From Pseudomonas vranovensis DSM 16006 (lineage in GTDB: Bacteria > Pseudomonadota > Gammaproteobacteria > Pseudomonadales > Pseudomonadaceae): 64,000 nucleotides of DNA. The notes beneath the pieces are model-generated. The model did not search any database and was not told where the DNA came from. It worked only from the letters and a program-made list of their open reading frames with translations. Numbering within the stretch: the first letter of the stretch is position 1; each line of letters begins with the position of its first letter. Positions 17,406 to 27,254 of this stretch are shown piece by piece. The stretch covers positions 1-64,000 of the forward strand of contig NZ_KE384457.1 in NCBI RefSeq assembly GCF_000425805.1, in the 5' to 3' direction. A program made the translations under genes and the position numbers.

Positions 17406-17448
17406 GTTATAATTCCCGCCATCTGCAAAATCGACAGGCTGTATCTTC

Positions 17449-18324
17449 TTGGAAATCATTGATAACACGGTTGCCGAATCGGCGGCCGAAGGCTTCTTTC
17501 GCATCGCCCTGGGCGTTGAATACAAGGGTTCACGCTACCGTGGCTGGCAGCGTCAGGCCGATGGCGTGCTCAGTGTCCAGCAGACACTGGAAGAGGCGTT
17601 GTCCCGAGTGGCCGATTCGCCGGTAACCTTGCTGTGTGCCGGGCGAACCGATGCCGGTGTACACGCCTGCGGCCAGGTGGTGCATTTTGACACCCAGGCC
17701 GTGCGCAGCATGAAAGCCTGGACCATGGGCGCCAACATCAACCTGCCTCACGATATCAGCGTGACCTGGGCCAAGGAGATGCCCGCGCATTTTCATGCCC
17801 GCTTCAAGGCCGTCGCCCGGCGCTATCGCTATGTGATCTACAACGACCAGATTCGTCCGGCGCACATGGGCCAGGAAGTGACCTGGAATCACCGGCCACT
17901 GGATGTCGAGCGCATGGCCCTGGCTGCCCAGTACCTGGTCGGTACCCACGACTTCAGTGCCTTTCGTGCAGGCCAGTGCCAGGCCAAGTCGCCAATCAAG
18001 AACATCCACCACCTGCGGGTGACTCGCCACGGCAAAATGATCGTGCTCGATATCCGTGCCAGTGCCTTCCTGCACCATATGGTGCGCAACATTGCCGGCG
18101 TGCTGATGACGATCGGTGCCGGCGAGCGTCCGGTGGAATGGGCCAGGGATGTGCTGGAGAGCCGCGAGCGGCGTACCGGAGGGGTTACCGCGCATCCGTT
18201 CGGCCTGTACCTGGTTCAGGTCGAATACCACGACGAGTTCGCATTGCCCGAGCGTTATATCGGCCCGCACTTCCTCACCGGCTACGAAGCATTGGCGGCT
18301 GACGGCCCGCAAGCCATTTGCTAA
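17449..18324 (+). CDS. truA: tRNA pseudouridine(38-40) synthase
   Basis: TruA converts uridines 38-40 of the anticodon arm to pseudouridine. The 291-aa protein contains the core GVEYKGSRYRGWQRQ at its N-terminus and the catalytic Asp68 in CAGRTDAGVHACGQVVHFDT, plus SAFLHHMVRNIAG near the C-terminus. No ATG lies upstream of the conserved core, so I use the TTG at 17449. It is in the fimV-truA-trpF order usual for pseudomonads. Confidence 0.95.
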   Translation: MEIIDNTVAESAAEGFFRIALGVEYKGSRYRGWQRQADGVLSVQQTLEEALSRVADSPVTLLCAGRTDAGVHACGQVVHFDTQAVRSMKAWTMGANINLPHDISVTWAKEMPAHFHARFKAVARRYRYVIYNDQIRPAHMGQEVTWNHRPLDVERMALAAQYLVGTHDFSAFRAGQCQAKSPIKNIHHLRVTRHGKMIVLDIRASAFLHHMVRNIAGVLMTIGAGERPVEWARDVLESRERRTGGVTAHPFGLYLVQVEYHDEFALPERYIGPHFLTGYEALAADGPQAIC

Positions 18325-18362
18325 CATCCGGGGCTTTCCGGATCAGCTGAGGTTCACAGGTC

Positions 18363-18983
18363 ATGAGCGCCGTTCGCAGCAAAATCTGCGGTATTACCCG
18401 CATCGAGGATGCGCTGGCCGCAGCCGAGGCGGGCGCTGATGCCATTGGCCTGGTGTTCTATTCCAAGAGCCCGCGGGCGGTGGATGTGCAGCAGGCGCGG
18501 GCAATCATTGCCGCTTTGCCGCCGTTCGTGACCACCGTGGGCCTTTTCGTCAATGCCAGCCGTTGCGAACTCAACGAAATCCTCGAGGTCGTACCGCTGG
18601 ACTTGCTGCAGTTCCACGGTGATGAAACCCCTGCCGATTGCGAAGGCTACAGCCGGCCCTGGATCAAGGCCCTGCGGGTGCGCCCGGGGGATGACCTGGA
18701 AGCCAGCTGCAAGCTGTACAGCCGCGCCAGCGGGGTTCTGCTCGATACCTATGTTGCCGGTGTGCCGGGTGGTACGGGCGAGGCGTTCGACTGGTCGCTG
18801 ATTCCCGAGAGGCTAAGCAAGCCGATCATCCTGGCGGGTGGCCTGTCGCCGGATAACGTCGCCAGTGCAATCAGCCAGGTTCGCCCCTATGCGGTAGACG
18901 TCAGTGGTGGGGTAGAGCAGGCCAAGGGCATCAAGGATGCAGCGCGCATCGAGGCGTTCATCAAGGCGGTGAAACAGGCGTGA
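18363..18983 (+). CDS. trpF: Phosphoribosylanthranilate isomerase
   Basis: It catalyses the Amadori rearrangement of phosphoribosylanthranilate in tryptophan synthesis. The 206-aa TIM barrel starts MSAVRSKICGITR, in which the Cys is the family general base, and has the phosphate-binding AGGLSPDNV and DVSGGVE near the C-terminus. It is 38 bp after truA. The other trp genes are not in the window, as is normal for Pseudomonas where trp genes are split. Confidence 0.96.
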   Translation: MSAVRSKICGITRIEDALAAAEAGADAIGLVFYSKSPRAVDVQQARAIIAALPPFVTTVGLFVNASRCELNEILEVVPLDLLQFHGDETPADCEGYSRPWIKALRVRPGDDLEASCKLYSRASGVLLDTYVAGVPGGTGEAFDWSLIPERLSKPIILAGGLSPDNVASAISQVRPYAVDVSGGVEQAKGIKDAARIEAFIKAVKQA

Positions 18984-19263
18984 TAACGTCTGCTGCTGCG
19001 GATGTGACGGCTGGCCGCGCGCCATCGTCCATAACTTTCGCAGCCCGGTGCTGCCGGATCGTGCCCAAGGGCCGGTCGAAATTATCGGGTGACGCCCCAG
19101 GCGTTGCCCTTACAGGTTGACGATGGAGCGGTACCGGGGCGGCTCGCTGTATGCGAGGCGCAAGGGCCGGCCCATCATCGCGTCATACACGAATTGAGCT
19201 CAAGGGCATACGCGTGACCAGGCAGCCAAAGCCTGCCGGTCGCCGCTACTGGAGAAAGAAAGC
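18984..19263 (+). other. 280-bp intergenic leader between trpF and accD
   Basis: No ORF with coding character or a ribosome binding site is visible. It holds a short inverted repeat CAGGC...GCCTG near 19220-19236 just before the accD ribosome binding site GGAGAAAG. Likely accD promoter and 5' UTR; no clear -35/-10 pair stood out. Confidence 0.4.
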
Positions 19264-20180
<917 letters not shown>

Positions 20181-20184
<4 letters not shown>

Positions 20185-21488
20185 CCCAACGTACCCTTGG
20201 CGACTGGCTCGCCTATCTCGAGCAGTTGCACCCCTCGGCCATCGACATGGGCCTGGCGCGTTCGCAACGGGTTGCAGCCAGGCTCGGGCTGGACAAGCCG
20301 GCGCCACGGGTCATCACCGTGACCGGTACCAACGGCAAGGGCTCCACCTGCGCCTTTGTGGCCGCCTTGCTGCGGGCCCAGGGGCTGAAGGTCGGGGTCT
20401 ATAGCTCGCCGCACCTGCTGCGCTACAACGAGCGGGTGCAGATCGACGGCGAGGAAGCGGCCGACCAGCAGTTGTGCGAAGCCTTTGCTGCCGTCGAGGC
20501 CGCCCGAGGCGAAATCTCCCTGACCTACTTCGAAGCCGGTACCCTGGCGGCGTTATGGCTGTTCAAGCAGTCGGCACTGGATGCCGTGGTGCTTGAAGTC
20601 GGTCTGGGCGGGCGCCTGGATACCGTCAATATTGTCGATGCCGATGTGGCGCTGGTGACCAGCATTGGCGTCGATCATGTCGATTACCTGGGGGATACCC
20701 GGGAACTGGTGGCGTTTGAAAAGGCCGGGATCTTCCGTCAGGGCAAACCGGCCTTGTGTGGTGACTTGAACCCGCCGCAGCCGTTGCTGGATAAAGCTCG
20801 CGAGCTGGCGTGTCCATTCTTCCTGCGCGGCCGTGATTTCGATCTGGCGACCACTGATCAGTACTGGCAGTGGCGGGGTGTGGATAGCCGCGGCCAGGTG
20901 GTCGAGCTTCACGACCTGCCATTGCTCGACCTGCCGATGGAAAATGCCGCCCTGGCGCTGCAGGCCTATTTGCTGCTGGATTTTCCGTGGGATGCCGGGC
21001 AGATCGCTGCAGCGCTGCAGGCCACGCGCATGGTCGGTCGCCTGGATCGTCGGGCTTTTCGCTGGCAGGGCAAGGATTTGACTATCCTCATGGATGTCGG
21101 ACACAACCCTCATGCTGCCGAGTACCTGGCCCAGCGCCTGGCCGCACGGCCGGTGAGGGGCAAGCGCCTGGCGGTGTTCGGCCTGCTGGCCGACAAGGAC
21201 CTTGCCGGTGTGGTTCAGCCATTGCTCGGCCAAGTCCAGGCGTGGGCTGTTGCTCCGCTGGATACCGTTCGCAGTCGCCCGGCCAGTGAGCTTGAAGCTG
21301 CACTGACTGGCCTGGGGGCTGGTGTTGCGTCTTACGCCAGCGTGGCAGCGGCCCTGGAAGGGCAGAGCGCACTGGCGACGGCGGATGATGAAATCCTGTT
21401 GTTCGGATCGTTTTTCTGTGTCGGTGAGGCCCTGCAGTGGCTGAGCGGGCAGGCCACGGAGGATGGGGCAAATGGCATTGCTGGATAA
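20181..21488 (+). CDS. folC: Bifunctional dihydrofolate/folylpolyglutamate synthase
   Basis: It adds glutamate to dihydropteroate and to reduced folates. The 435-aa Mur-ligase-type protein has the P-loop TGTNGKGSTCAF at about residues 49-60, the VGLGGRLDTVN motif, and DVGHNPHAA in the C-terminal domain. It is coupled to accD by an ATGA overlap and overlaps the next gene, so the accD-folC-SPOR genes form one transcription unit. Confidence 0.96.
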
Positions 21489-22137
21489 AGTGGTCAAGCA
21501 ACGTATGGTCGGTGCGCTGGTGCTGGTGGCACTGGCGGTGATCTTCTTGCCGATGCTTTTCACTCGCGAAGACGAAATGCGCCAGGTGCGCGTCGAGGCC
21601 CCCGAGGCGCCGGCTGCACCGAGCATGGCGCCGGTGCAGGTCGAGCCGGTGCCCGTGCCGGAGCCTCAGGTTTTGCCTGAAGAGCAACCCGTCATCGTCG
21701 AGCAGTCCAGCGCGCCTGCTCAGGCGCCGAGCACACCGATTGCCTCGGGGCCAACGGCGGTGCCGGCGCCTGCAGCAGAGCCTGTGGTAGCCGCCAAGCC
21801 CGTTACGCCACCGCCTGCGGCCAAGCCAGAAGCCAAGCCGGCGGCCCCTGTTGCCAGTACGGCCAAGCCTGCCCAAGGCAAGATCGACGCCAACGGCCTG
21901 CCGATCAGCTGGTCGGTGCAACTGGCCAGCCTGTCCAATCGAGCCGGTGCCGACAAGCTGCAGGCGACTCTGCGCAGCCAAGGCTACAACGCCTATATCC
22001 GCTCGGCGGGTGGCATGAATCGCGTGTATGTCGGGCCGTTGATCGAGCGATCCGAAGCCGAGCGCCTGCGCGAGGTGATCAGCCGCCAGCAAAAGCTCAA
22101 CGGTATCGTGGTGCGCTTCCAGCCCGAGCGCAGCTGA
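21472..22137 (+). CDS. SPOR domain cell-division protein (DedD-like)
   Basis: A 221-aa bitopic membrane protein: a membrane helix at about 12-28 (MVGALVLVALAVIFLPML), a periplasmic Pro/Ala-rich linker (about 40-135), and a C-terminal SPOR domain (about 140-218) that binds denuded septal peptidoglycan. I use the ATG at 21472 because GGAGG (21458-21462) is nine bases before it, whereas the ATG at 21463 touches it. It overlaps folC by 17 bp. Position and architecture match DedD, a nonessential division protein. Confidence 0.87.
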   Translation: MALLDKVVKQRMVGALVLVALAVIFLPMLFTREDEMRQVRVEAPEAPAAPSMAPVQVEPVPVPEPQVLPEEQPVIVEQSSAPAQAPSTPIASGPTAVPAPAAEPVVAAKPVTPPPAAKPEAKPAAPVASTAKPAQGKIDANGLPISWSVQLASLSNRAGADKLQATLRSQGYNAYIRSAGGMNRVYVGPLIERSEAERLREVISRQQKLNGIVVRFQPERS

Positions 22138-22236
22138 TTGCTCGTCGCCCGGCCAGCGCAGGGCGGCAAATCACTGCTTACCGACAGCCCGCCGCTCTGG
22201 TAAAATGCGCCGCCTTATCCGTTTGCAGGCAACACT

Positions 22237-22791
22237 GTGGCATTTACCTGGGTCGACTGGGCGATTTTCGCGATCATCGCCATTTCTTCGCTGATCAGTC
22301 TCAAGCGCGGCTTTGTCAAAGAGGCCTTGTCGTTGCTTACCTGGATCATCGCCGGTGCTGTTGCCTGGATGTTCGGTGGTTCGCTGTCGCAGTACCTGGA
22401 AGCCTATATCCAGACGCCTTCGGCACGGGTCATCGCTGGATGCACCATTCTTTTCGTCGCCACCTTGCTGGTGGGGGCAATGATCAACTTTCTGATCGGC
22501 GAGCTGATTCGCGTCACCGGGCTTTCCGGGACCGACCGCTTCCTGGGCATGGCCTTCGGTGCCGCCCGTGGGGCCTTGCTGGTGGTAGTGGCTGTCGGGC
22601 TGTTGAGCCTGGGGCCGGTACAGCAGGATCAGTGGTGGCAGGAGTCTCGCCTGGTGCCACAATTTCTATTGGTGGCTGACTGGTCAAAAAACCTCATTCT
22701 GGGGTTCACCAGTCAGTGGCTAGCCAGCGGGATCAGCGCACCGGCTGATCTCCCGTTCAAGGATCAGCTTCTGGGGCCCAAAACGCCTTGA
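22237..22791 (+). CDS. cvpA: CvpA family membrane protein
   Basis: A 184-aa inner-membrane protein with about four membrane helices (about 5-22, 28-48, 65-88, 100-125), starting with GTG as VAFTWVDWAIFAI. CvpA is linked to colicin V production and to envelope and stress phenotypes in enterics. It precedes purF, the same order as in E. coli, and shares its transcript at 41 bp spacing. The C-terminal tail is soluble. Confidence 0.93.
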   Translation: MAFTWVDWAIFAIIAISSLISLKRGFVKEALSLLTWIIAGAVAWMFGGSLSQYLEAYIQTPSARVIAGCTILFVATLLVGAMINFLIGELIRVTGLSGTDRFLGMAFGAARGALLVVVAVGLLSLGPVQQDQWWQESRLVPQFLLVADWSKNLILGFTSQWLASGISAPADLPFKDQLLGPKTP

Positions 22792-22832
22792 AAGCTGCTC
22801 AGTCCAGTTTCATTAAGTAGGGGTTGCGTCGC

Positions 22833-24338
22833 ATGTGTGGCATCGTCGGTATCGTCGGTAAGTCGAACGTCAATCAGGCGCTGTATGACGCGCTAACCGT
22901 CCTCCAGCACCGCGGCCAGGACGCTGCCGGTATTGTGACCAGCCATGATGGCCGGTTATTCCTGCGCAAGGACAATGGCCTGGTCCGTGATGTGTTCCAG
23001 CAGCGCCATATGCAGCGCCTGGTGGGCCACATGGGCATCGGCCACGTGCGTTACCCAACAGCGGGCAGCTCGACTTCGGCCGAGGCCCAGCCGTTTTATG
23101 TCAACTCGCCCTACGGCATCACCCTGGCGCACAACGGCAACCTGACCAACGTCGAACAGTTGGCCAAGGAGATCTACGAGTCCGACCTGCGCCACGTCAA
23201 CACCAGCTCCGACTCCGAAGTCCTGCTCAACGTCTTCGCCCATGAACTGGCGGTGCGTGGCAAGCTGCAGCCAACCGAAGAAGACGTGTTTGCCGCGGTG
23301 ACTGACGTCCACAACCGTTGTGTCGGTGGTTACGCCGTGGTGGCGATGATCACCGGCTACGGCATTGTCGGTTTCCGCGACCCCCACGGCATTCGCCCGA
23401 TCGTCTTCGGCCAGCGTCACACCGACGAAGGCGTGGAGTACATGATCGCTTCCGAAAGCGTTTCCCTGGACGTGCTCGGCTTCACCCTGATCCGTGACCT
23501 GGCGCCGGGCGAAGCGGTGTACATCACTGAGGAAGGTAAGTTGCACACGCGCCAGTGCGCCGTGAACCCACAACTGGCCCCGTGCATCTTCGAACACGTC
23601 TACCTGGCTCGTCCTGACTCGATCATCGACGGTGTCTCGGTGTACAAGGCGCGCCTGCGCATGGGCGAGAAGCTGGCCGAGAAAATCCAGCGCGAGCGTC
23701 CGGACCATGACATCGACGTGGTGATCCCGATTCCCGACACCAGCCGTACTGCTGCGCTGGAATTGGCCAACCACCTGGGCGTCAAGTTCCGCGAAGGCTT
23801 CGTCAAGAACCGCTACATCGGCCGTACCTTCATCATGCCCGGCCAGGCGGCGCGCAAGAAGTCGGTCCGCCAGAAGCTCAATGCCATCGAGCTGGAATTC
23901 CGCGGCAAGAACGTGATGCTGGTGGATGACTCCATTGTCCGTGGCACCACCTGCAAGCAAATCATCCAGATGGCCCGCGAAGCGGGTGCCAAGAACGTCT
24001 ACTTCTGCTCTGCAGCCCCGGCTGTGCGCTACCCCAACGTCTACGGCATCGACATGCCGAGCGCTCATGAACTGATCGCCCACAACCGCAGCACCGAGGA
24101 TGTCGCCGAACTGATCGGCGCCGACTGGCTGGTCTACCAGGACCTGCCGGACCTGATCGAGGCTGTTGGCGGTGGCAAGATCAAGATCGAGCATTTCGAC
24201 TGCGCCGTGTTCGACGGTAAGTATGTTACCGGCGACATCGACGAGGCCTACCTGGACAAGATCGAACAGGCGCGCAACGACGCCTCCAAGGTCAAGAACC
24301 AGGCGGTCAGTGCCATTATCGACCTGTACAACAACTGA
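22833..24338 (+). CDS. purF: Amidophosphoribosyltransferase
   Basis: First step of purine synthesis: it makes phosphoribosylamine from PRPP and glutamine. The start at 22833 gives 501 aa with the nucleophile Cys2 exposed after Met removal (MCGIVGIVG); the ATG nine bases upstream would bury it. The N-terminal Ntn glutaminase domain (about 1-240) is followed by a phosphoribosyltransferase domain with the PRPP loop VMLVDDSIVRGTT at about residues 362-374. Confidence 0.97.
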   Translation: MCGIVGIVGKSNVNQALYDALTVLQHRGQDAAGIVTSHDGRLFLRKDNGLVRDVFQQRHMQRLVGHMGIGHVRYPTAGSSTSAEAQPFYVNSPYGITLAHNGNLTNVEQLAKEIYESDLRHVNTSSDSEVLLNVFAHELAVRGKLQPTEEDVFAAVTDVHNRCVGGYAVVAMITGYGIVGFRDPHGIRPIVFGQRHTDEGVEYMIASESVSLDVLGFTLIRDLAPGEAVYITEEGKLHTRQCAVNPQLAPCIFEHVYLARPDSIIDGVSVYKARLRMGEKLAEKIQRERPDHDIDVVIPIPDTSRTAALELANHLGVKFREGFVKNRYIGRTFIMPGQAARKKSVRQKLNAIELEFRGKNVMLVDDSIVRGTTCKQIIQMAREAGAKNVYFCSAAPAVRYPNVYGIDMPSAHELIAHNRSTEDVAELIGADWLVYQDLPDLIEAVGGGKIKIEHFDCAVFDGKYVTGDIDEAYLDKIEQARNDASKVKNQAVSAIIDLYNN

Positions 24339-24353
24339 TTTAGGAGCAGCGGC

Positions 24354-25565
24354 ATGACACAGGAATGGGATGCCGGGCGCCTGGACAGCGACCTCGAAGG
24401 GGTCGCTTTTGACACGCTGGCGGTACGCGCCGGCCAACATCGCACGCCGGAGGGCGAGCACAGCGATCCGCTGTTCTTCACCTCCAGCTACGTGTTCCGT
24501 ACAGCGGCCGATGCCGCTGCACGGTTCGCCGGCGAGGTTCCAGGCAACGTCTATTCACGCTACACCAACCCTACAGTACGTGCGTTCGAAGAGCGCATCG
24601 CCGCCCTGGAAGGCGCCGAGCAGGCCGTGGCTACGTCCACTGGCATGTCGGCGATTCTGTCCACCGTAATGGCCCTGTGCAGCGCTGGCGATCATGTGCT
24701 GGTCTCGCAGAGCGTGTTCGGCTCGACCATCAGCCTGTTCGAGAAGTACTTCAAGCGCTTCGGTGTCGAGGTCGACTACGTTCCACTGGTGGATCTCGCC
24801 GGTTGGGAGCGGGCCATCAAGACCAACACCAAGCTGTTGTTCGTCGAGTCGCCGTCCAACCCGCTGGCCGAGCTTGTGGATATCTCGGCACTTGCCGAAA
24901 TCGCCCATGCCAAGGGCGCCCAGCTGGTAGTCGACAACTGCTTCAGCACCCCAGCCCTGCAGCAACCGCTGAAGCTGGGGGCCGACATCGTCGTGCATTC
25001 GGCCACCAAGTTCATCGACGGCCAGGGCCGTTGCATGGGCGGTGTGGTTGCCGGGCGCAGCGAGCAGATGAAAGAAGTGGTGGGCTTCCTGCGCACTGCG
25101 GGGCCGTCCCTGAGCCCCTTCAATGCCTGGATCTTTCTCAAGGGTCTCGAGACCCTGAACCTGCGCATGCGCGCCCACTGTGCCAACGCACAGGCCCTGG
25201 CCGAGTGGCTGGAGCAGCAGGAAGGCATCGAGAAGGTTCATTACGCCGGTCTCGCAAGCCATCCGCAGCATGACCTTGCCAAGCGCCAGATGAGCGGTTT
25301 CGGTGCGGTGGTGAGCTTCGAGGTCAAGGGTGGCAAAGAGGGCGCCTGGCGCTTCATCGACGCCACCCGGCTGATTTCGATCACGGCCAACCTGGGCGAC
25401 AGCAAAACCACCATCACCCACCCGGGCACTACCTCCCACGGTCGTCTTTCGCCGCAGGAGCGTGAAGCTGCCGGTATTCGCGACAGCCTGATCCGCGTCG
25501 CCGTGGGCCTGGAAGATGTCGTTGACCTGAAGGCCGACCTGGCCCGTGGTCTGGCGGCGCTGTGA
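24354..25565 (+). CDS. metZ: O-succinylhomoserine sulfhydrylase
   Basis: A 403-aa PLP enzyme of the Cys/Met metabolism family that makes homocysteine from O-succinylhomoserine and sulfide, the route pseudomonads use for methionine. The PLP lysine lies in VHSATKFIDGQGR (about residue 219). ATSTGMSAIL and SITANLGDSKTTITHP are family signatures. It starts 15 bp after purF with TAGGAG upstream and shares four bases (GTGA) with the next gene. Confidence 0.94.
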   Translation: MTQEWDAGRLDSDLEGVAFDTLAVRAGQHRTPEGEHSDPLFFTSSYVFRTAADAAARFAGEVPGNVYSRYTNPTVRAFEERIAALEGAEQAVATSTGMSAILSTVMALCSAGDHVLVSQSVFGSTISLFEKYFKRFGVEVDYVPLVDLAGWERAIKTNTKLLFVESPSNPLAELVDISALAEIAHAKGAQLVVDNCFSTPALQQPLKLGADIVVHSATKFIDGQGRCMGGVVAGRSEQMKEVVGFLRTAGPSLSPFNAWIFLKGLETLNLRMRAHCANAQALAEWLEQQEGIEKVHYAGLASHPQHDLAKRQMSGFGAVVSFEVKGGKEGAWRFIDATRLISITANLGDSKTTITHPGTTSHGRLSPQEREAAGIRDSLIRVAVGLEDVVDLKADLARGLAAL

Positions 25566-26335
25566 TCGACTGGTCAACGGGCGACGGCAGCCATAACGGC
25601 CGCGTCGCCCTGGTGACCGGTGCGGCGCGAGGCATCGGCCTGGGCATTGCTGCCTGGCTGATTGCCGAGGGGTGGCAGGTGGTACTCACCGATCTTGATC
25701 GCGCGCGTGGTGCCAAGGCTGCCAAGGTACTCGGTGACAACGCCTGGTTCATCGGCATGGATGTCGCCGACGAAGGTCAGGTCAAGACGGGTGTGGCCGA
25801 GGTGCTTGGGCAATTCGGTCGCCTCGATGCACTGGTGTGCAATGCCGCCATCGCCGATCCGCACAACACCACCCTGGAGACGCTCAGCCTTGCGCACTGG
25901 AACCGGGTGCTGGCGGTCAACCTGGGTGGGCCGATGTTGCTGGCCAAGCACTGTGCGCCGTATCTGCGTGCCCATGGCGGGGCCATCGTCAACCTGGCCT
26001 CGACCCGCGCGGCCCAGTCCGAACCCGACACAGAAGCCTACGCGGCGAGCAAGGGCGGCCTACTGGCCCTCACGCACGCCCTGGCGGTGAGCCTGGGGCC
26101 GGAGATCCGCGTGAACGCTGTGAGCCCTGGCTGGATCGATGCACGTGATCCGTCCCAGCGCCGCGCCGAGCCATTGACCGAAACCGATCATGCCCAGCAT
26201 CCAGCGGGCAGGGTGGGGACAGTGGAAGACGTAGCAGCCATGGTTGCCTGGCTGTTGTCACGCAATGCCGGCTTCGTCACGGGCCAGGAGTTCGTGGTCG
26301 ACGGCGGCATGACCAAGAAGATGATCTACAAGTAA
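25562..26335 (+). CDS. Short-chain dehydrogenase/reductase
   Basis: A 257-aa SDR with the Rossmann motif TGAARGIGLGIA (about 19-30), NNAG-equivalent CNAAIAD, catalytic Ser in NLASTRAA and the YAASKGG active-site Tyr/Lys. The start is a GTG overlapping the metZ stop, which indicates coupling. It acts on an unknown alcohol or ketone with NAD(P). The same metZ-SDR pairing occurs in other Pseudomonas, but no pathway link is established. Confidence 0.9.
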   Translation: MIDWSTGDGSHNGRVALVTGAARGIGLGIAAWLIAEGWQVVLTDLDRARGAKAAKVLGDNAWFIGMDVADEGQVKTGVAEVLGQFGRLDALVCNAAIADPHNTTLETLSLAHWNRVLAVNLGGPMLLAKHCAPYLRAHGGAIVNLASTRAAQSEPDTEAYAASKGGLLALTHALAVSLGPEIRVNAVSPGWIDARDPSQRRAEPLTETDHAQHPAGRVGTVEDVAAMVAWLLSRNAGFVTGQEFVVDGGMTKKMIYK

Positions 26336-26378
26336 CACTGCGGGTTTCATCTTTTTTGAAAAAACTTCAACAGGGGTA

Positions 26379-26407
26379 TTGACTTAGCATCGATACCTGC
26401 GTAAATT
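26379..26407 (+). promoter_or_regulatory. Promoter of the tRNA-Val/tRNA-Asp cluster
   Basis: TTGACT (26379-26384) and TAAATT (26402-26407) are exactly 17 bp apart, followed by a GC-containing discriminator TCGCCACC. The tRNA-Val gene begins 22 bp later. Confidence 0.75.
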
Positions 26408-26429
26408 TCGCCACCTCAGCGAAGCACAC

Positions 26430-26505
26430 GGGTGATTAGCTCAGCCGGGAGAGCATCTGCCTTACAAGCAGAGGGTCGGCGGTTCGATCCCGTCATCACC
26501 CACCA
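26430..26505 (+). tRNA. tRNA-Val (TAC)
   Basis: A 76-nt tRNA with encoded CCA. The acceptor arms GGGTGAT and ATCACCC pair, the D-loop reads AGCTCAGCCGGGAGAGC, and the anticodon in CTTACAA is TAC. It is the first gene of a cluster with three tRNA-Asp genes. Confidence 0.97.
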
Positions 26506-26581
26506 CTTCCTGAGATGTTCCTGACCCAACACTTTCGCAAGAAGGTGTTACCAGAGAGGAACCGGACGCAAGTCCATATGC

Positions 26582-26658
26582 GCAGCGGTAGTTCAGTCGG
26601 TTAGAATACCGGCCTGTCACGCCGGGGGTCGCGGGTTCGAGTCCCGTCCGCTGCGCCA
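26582..26658 (+). tRNA. tRNA-Asp (GTC), copy 1
   Basis: A 77-nt tRNA with encoded CCA; the acceptor arms GCAGCGG and CCGCTGC pair and the anticodon in CTGTCAC is GTC. It is identical in sequence to the two following copies. Confidence 0.97.
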
Positions 26659-26757
26659 CTTTTCTCCAGATTGGTTGAATGACCGGTTTGAGGTCGGAAG
26701 GCACCGAAGCCTTCAGGCCAGATCCCAGTTTCAAGCAGGCGAAAGTCTGTATGATAC

Positions 26758-26834
26758 GCAGCGGTAGTTCAGTCGGTTAGAATACCGGCCTGTCACGCCG
26801 GGGGTCGCGGGTTCGAGTCCCGTCCGCTGCGCCA
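26758..26834 (+). tRNA. tRNA-Asp (GTC), copy 2
   Basis: Identical to copy 1 over all 77 bases. TATGAT stands a few bases upstream, but a matching -35 is weak. A terminator hairpin follows before copy 3. Confidence 0.97.
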
Positions 26835-26877
26835 TATTCGCTTCGAGGCCCTTGAACTCCTCGAAGCAGCAAAGAGA

Positions 26878-26900
26878 GCGACCTACGGTTCGCTTTTTTT
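26878..26900 (+). terminator. Terminator between tRNA-Asp copies 2 and 3
   Basis: GCGACC pairs with GGTTCGC (one bulged T) around TAC, followed by seven T. A separate hairpin CTTCGAGG/CCTCGAAG precedes it (26841-26866). It looks like a diverged copy of the terminator after copy 3. Confidence 0.75.
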
Positions 26901-26946
26901 GTGCCTGAGACTAGCGGAGGTTTCGCAGCCCAGGCTTGCACGACAC

Positions 26947-27023
26947 GCAGCGGTAGTTCAGTCGGTTAGAATACCGGCCTGTCACGCCGGGGGTCGCGGG
27001 TTCGAGTCCCGTCCGCTGCGCCA
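26947..27023 (+). tRNA. tRNA-Asp (GTC), copy 3
   Basis: Identical to copies 1 and 2. It lies after an internal terminator, so its expression needs read-through or an own promoter, which I cannot see clearly. A strong terminator follows. Confidence 0.97.
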
Positions 27024-27032
27024 TACAGCAAC

Positions 27033-27063
27033 AAAAAAAGCGACCTTCGGGTCGCTTTTTTTG
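27033..27063 (+). terminator. Terminator of the tRNA cluster
   Basis: AAAAAAAGCGACC-TTCG-GGTCGCTTTTTTT is a perfect stem with a stable tetraloop and flanking A and T runs. Confidence 0.93.
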
Positions 27064-27254
27064 TGCCCGCGCCTACACCTTCCTACGCCTTGAACGGCTC
27101 AGCCCAAAGCTGCCGACCAACGGTTTCGCCCCGTCCCCCGACGGGACCAGGCCCAGGTGTCGATGAATTTTCCGCGGTGATTGACCGGCTGTGGTTTCAG
27201 TGATCCGCCGATGTGTTGCACAATAGGCGCCGACCGTTTTACTCAGGATTTGCA

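Noticed and set aside
26462..26734. A 90-residue frame on the minus strand across tRNA genes
   Set aside because: It is a translation of tRNA-Val and tRNA-Asp sequence, a common false hypothetical protein.
26899..27093. A 64-residue plus-strand frame with VQSVRIPACHAGGRGFESRP
   Set aside because: This is the well-known false translation of a tRNA gene, here tRNA-Asp copy 3.
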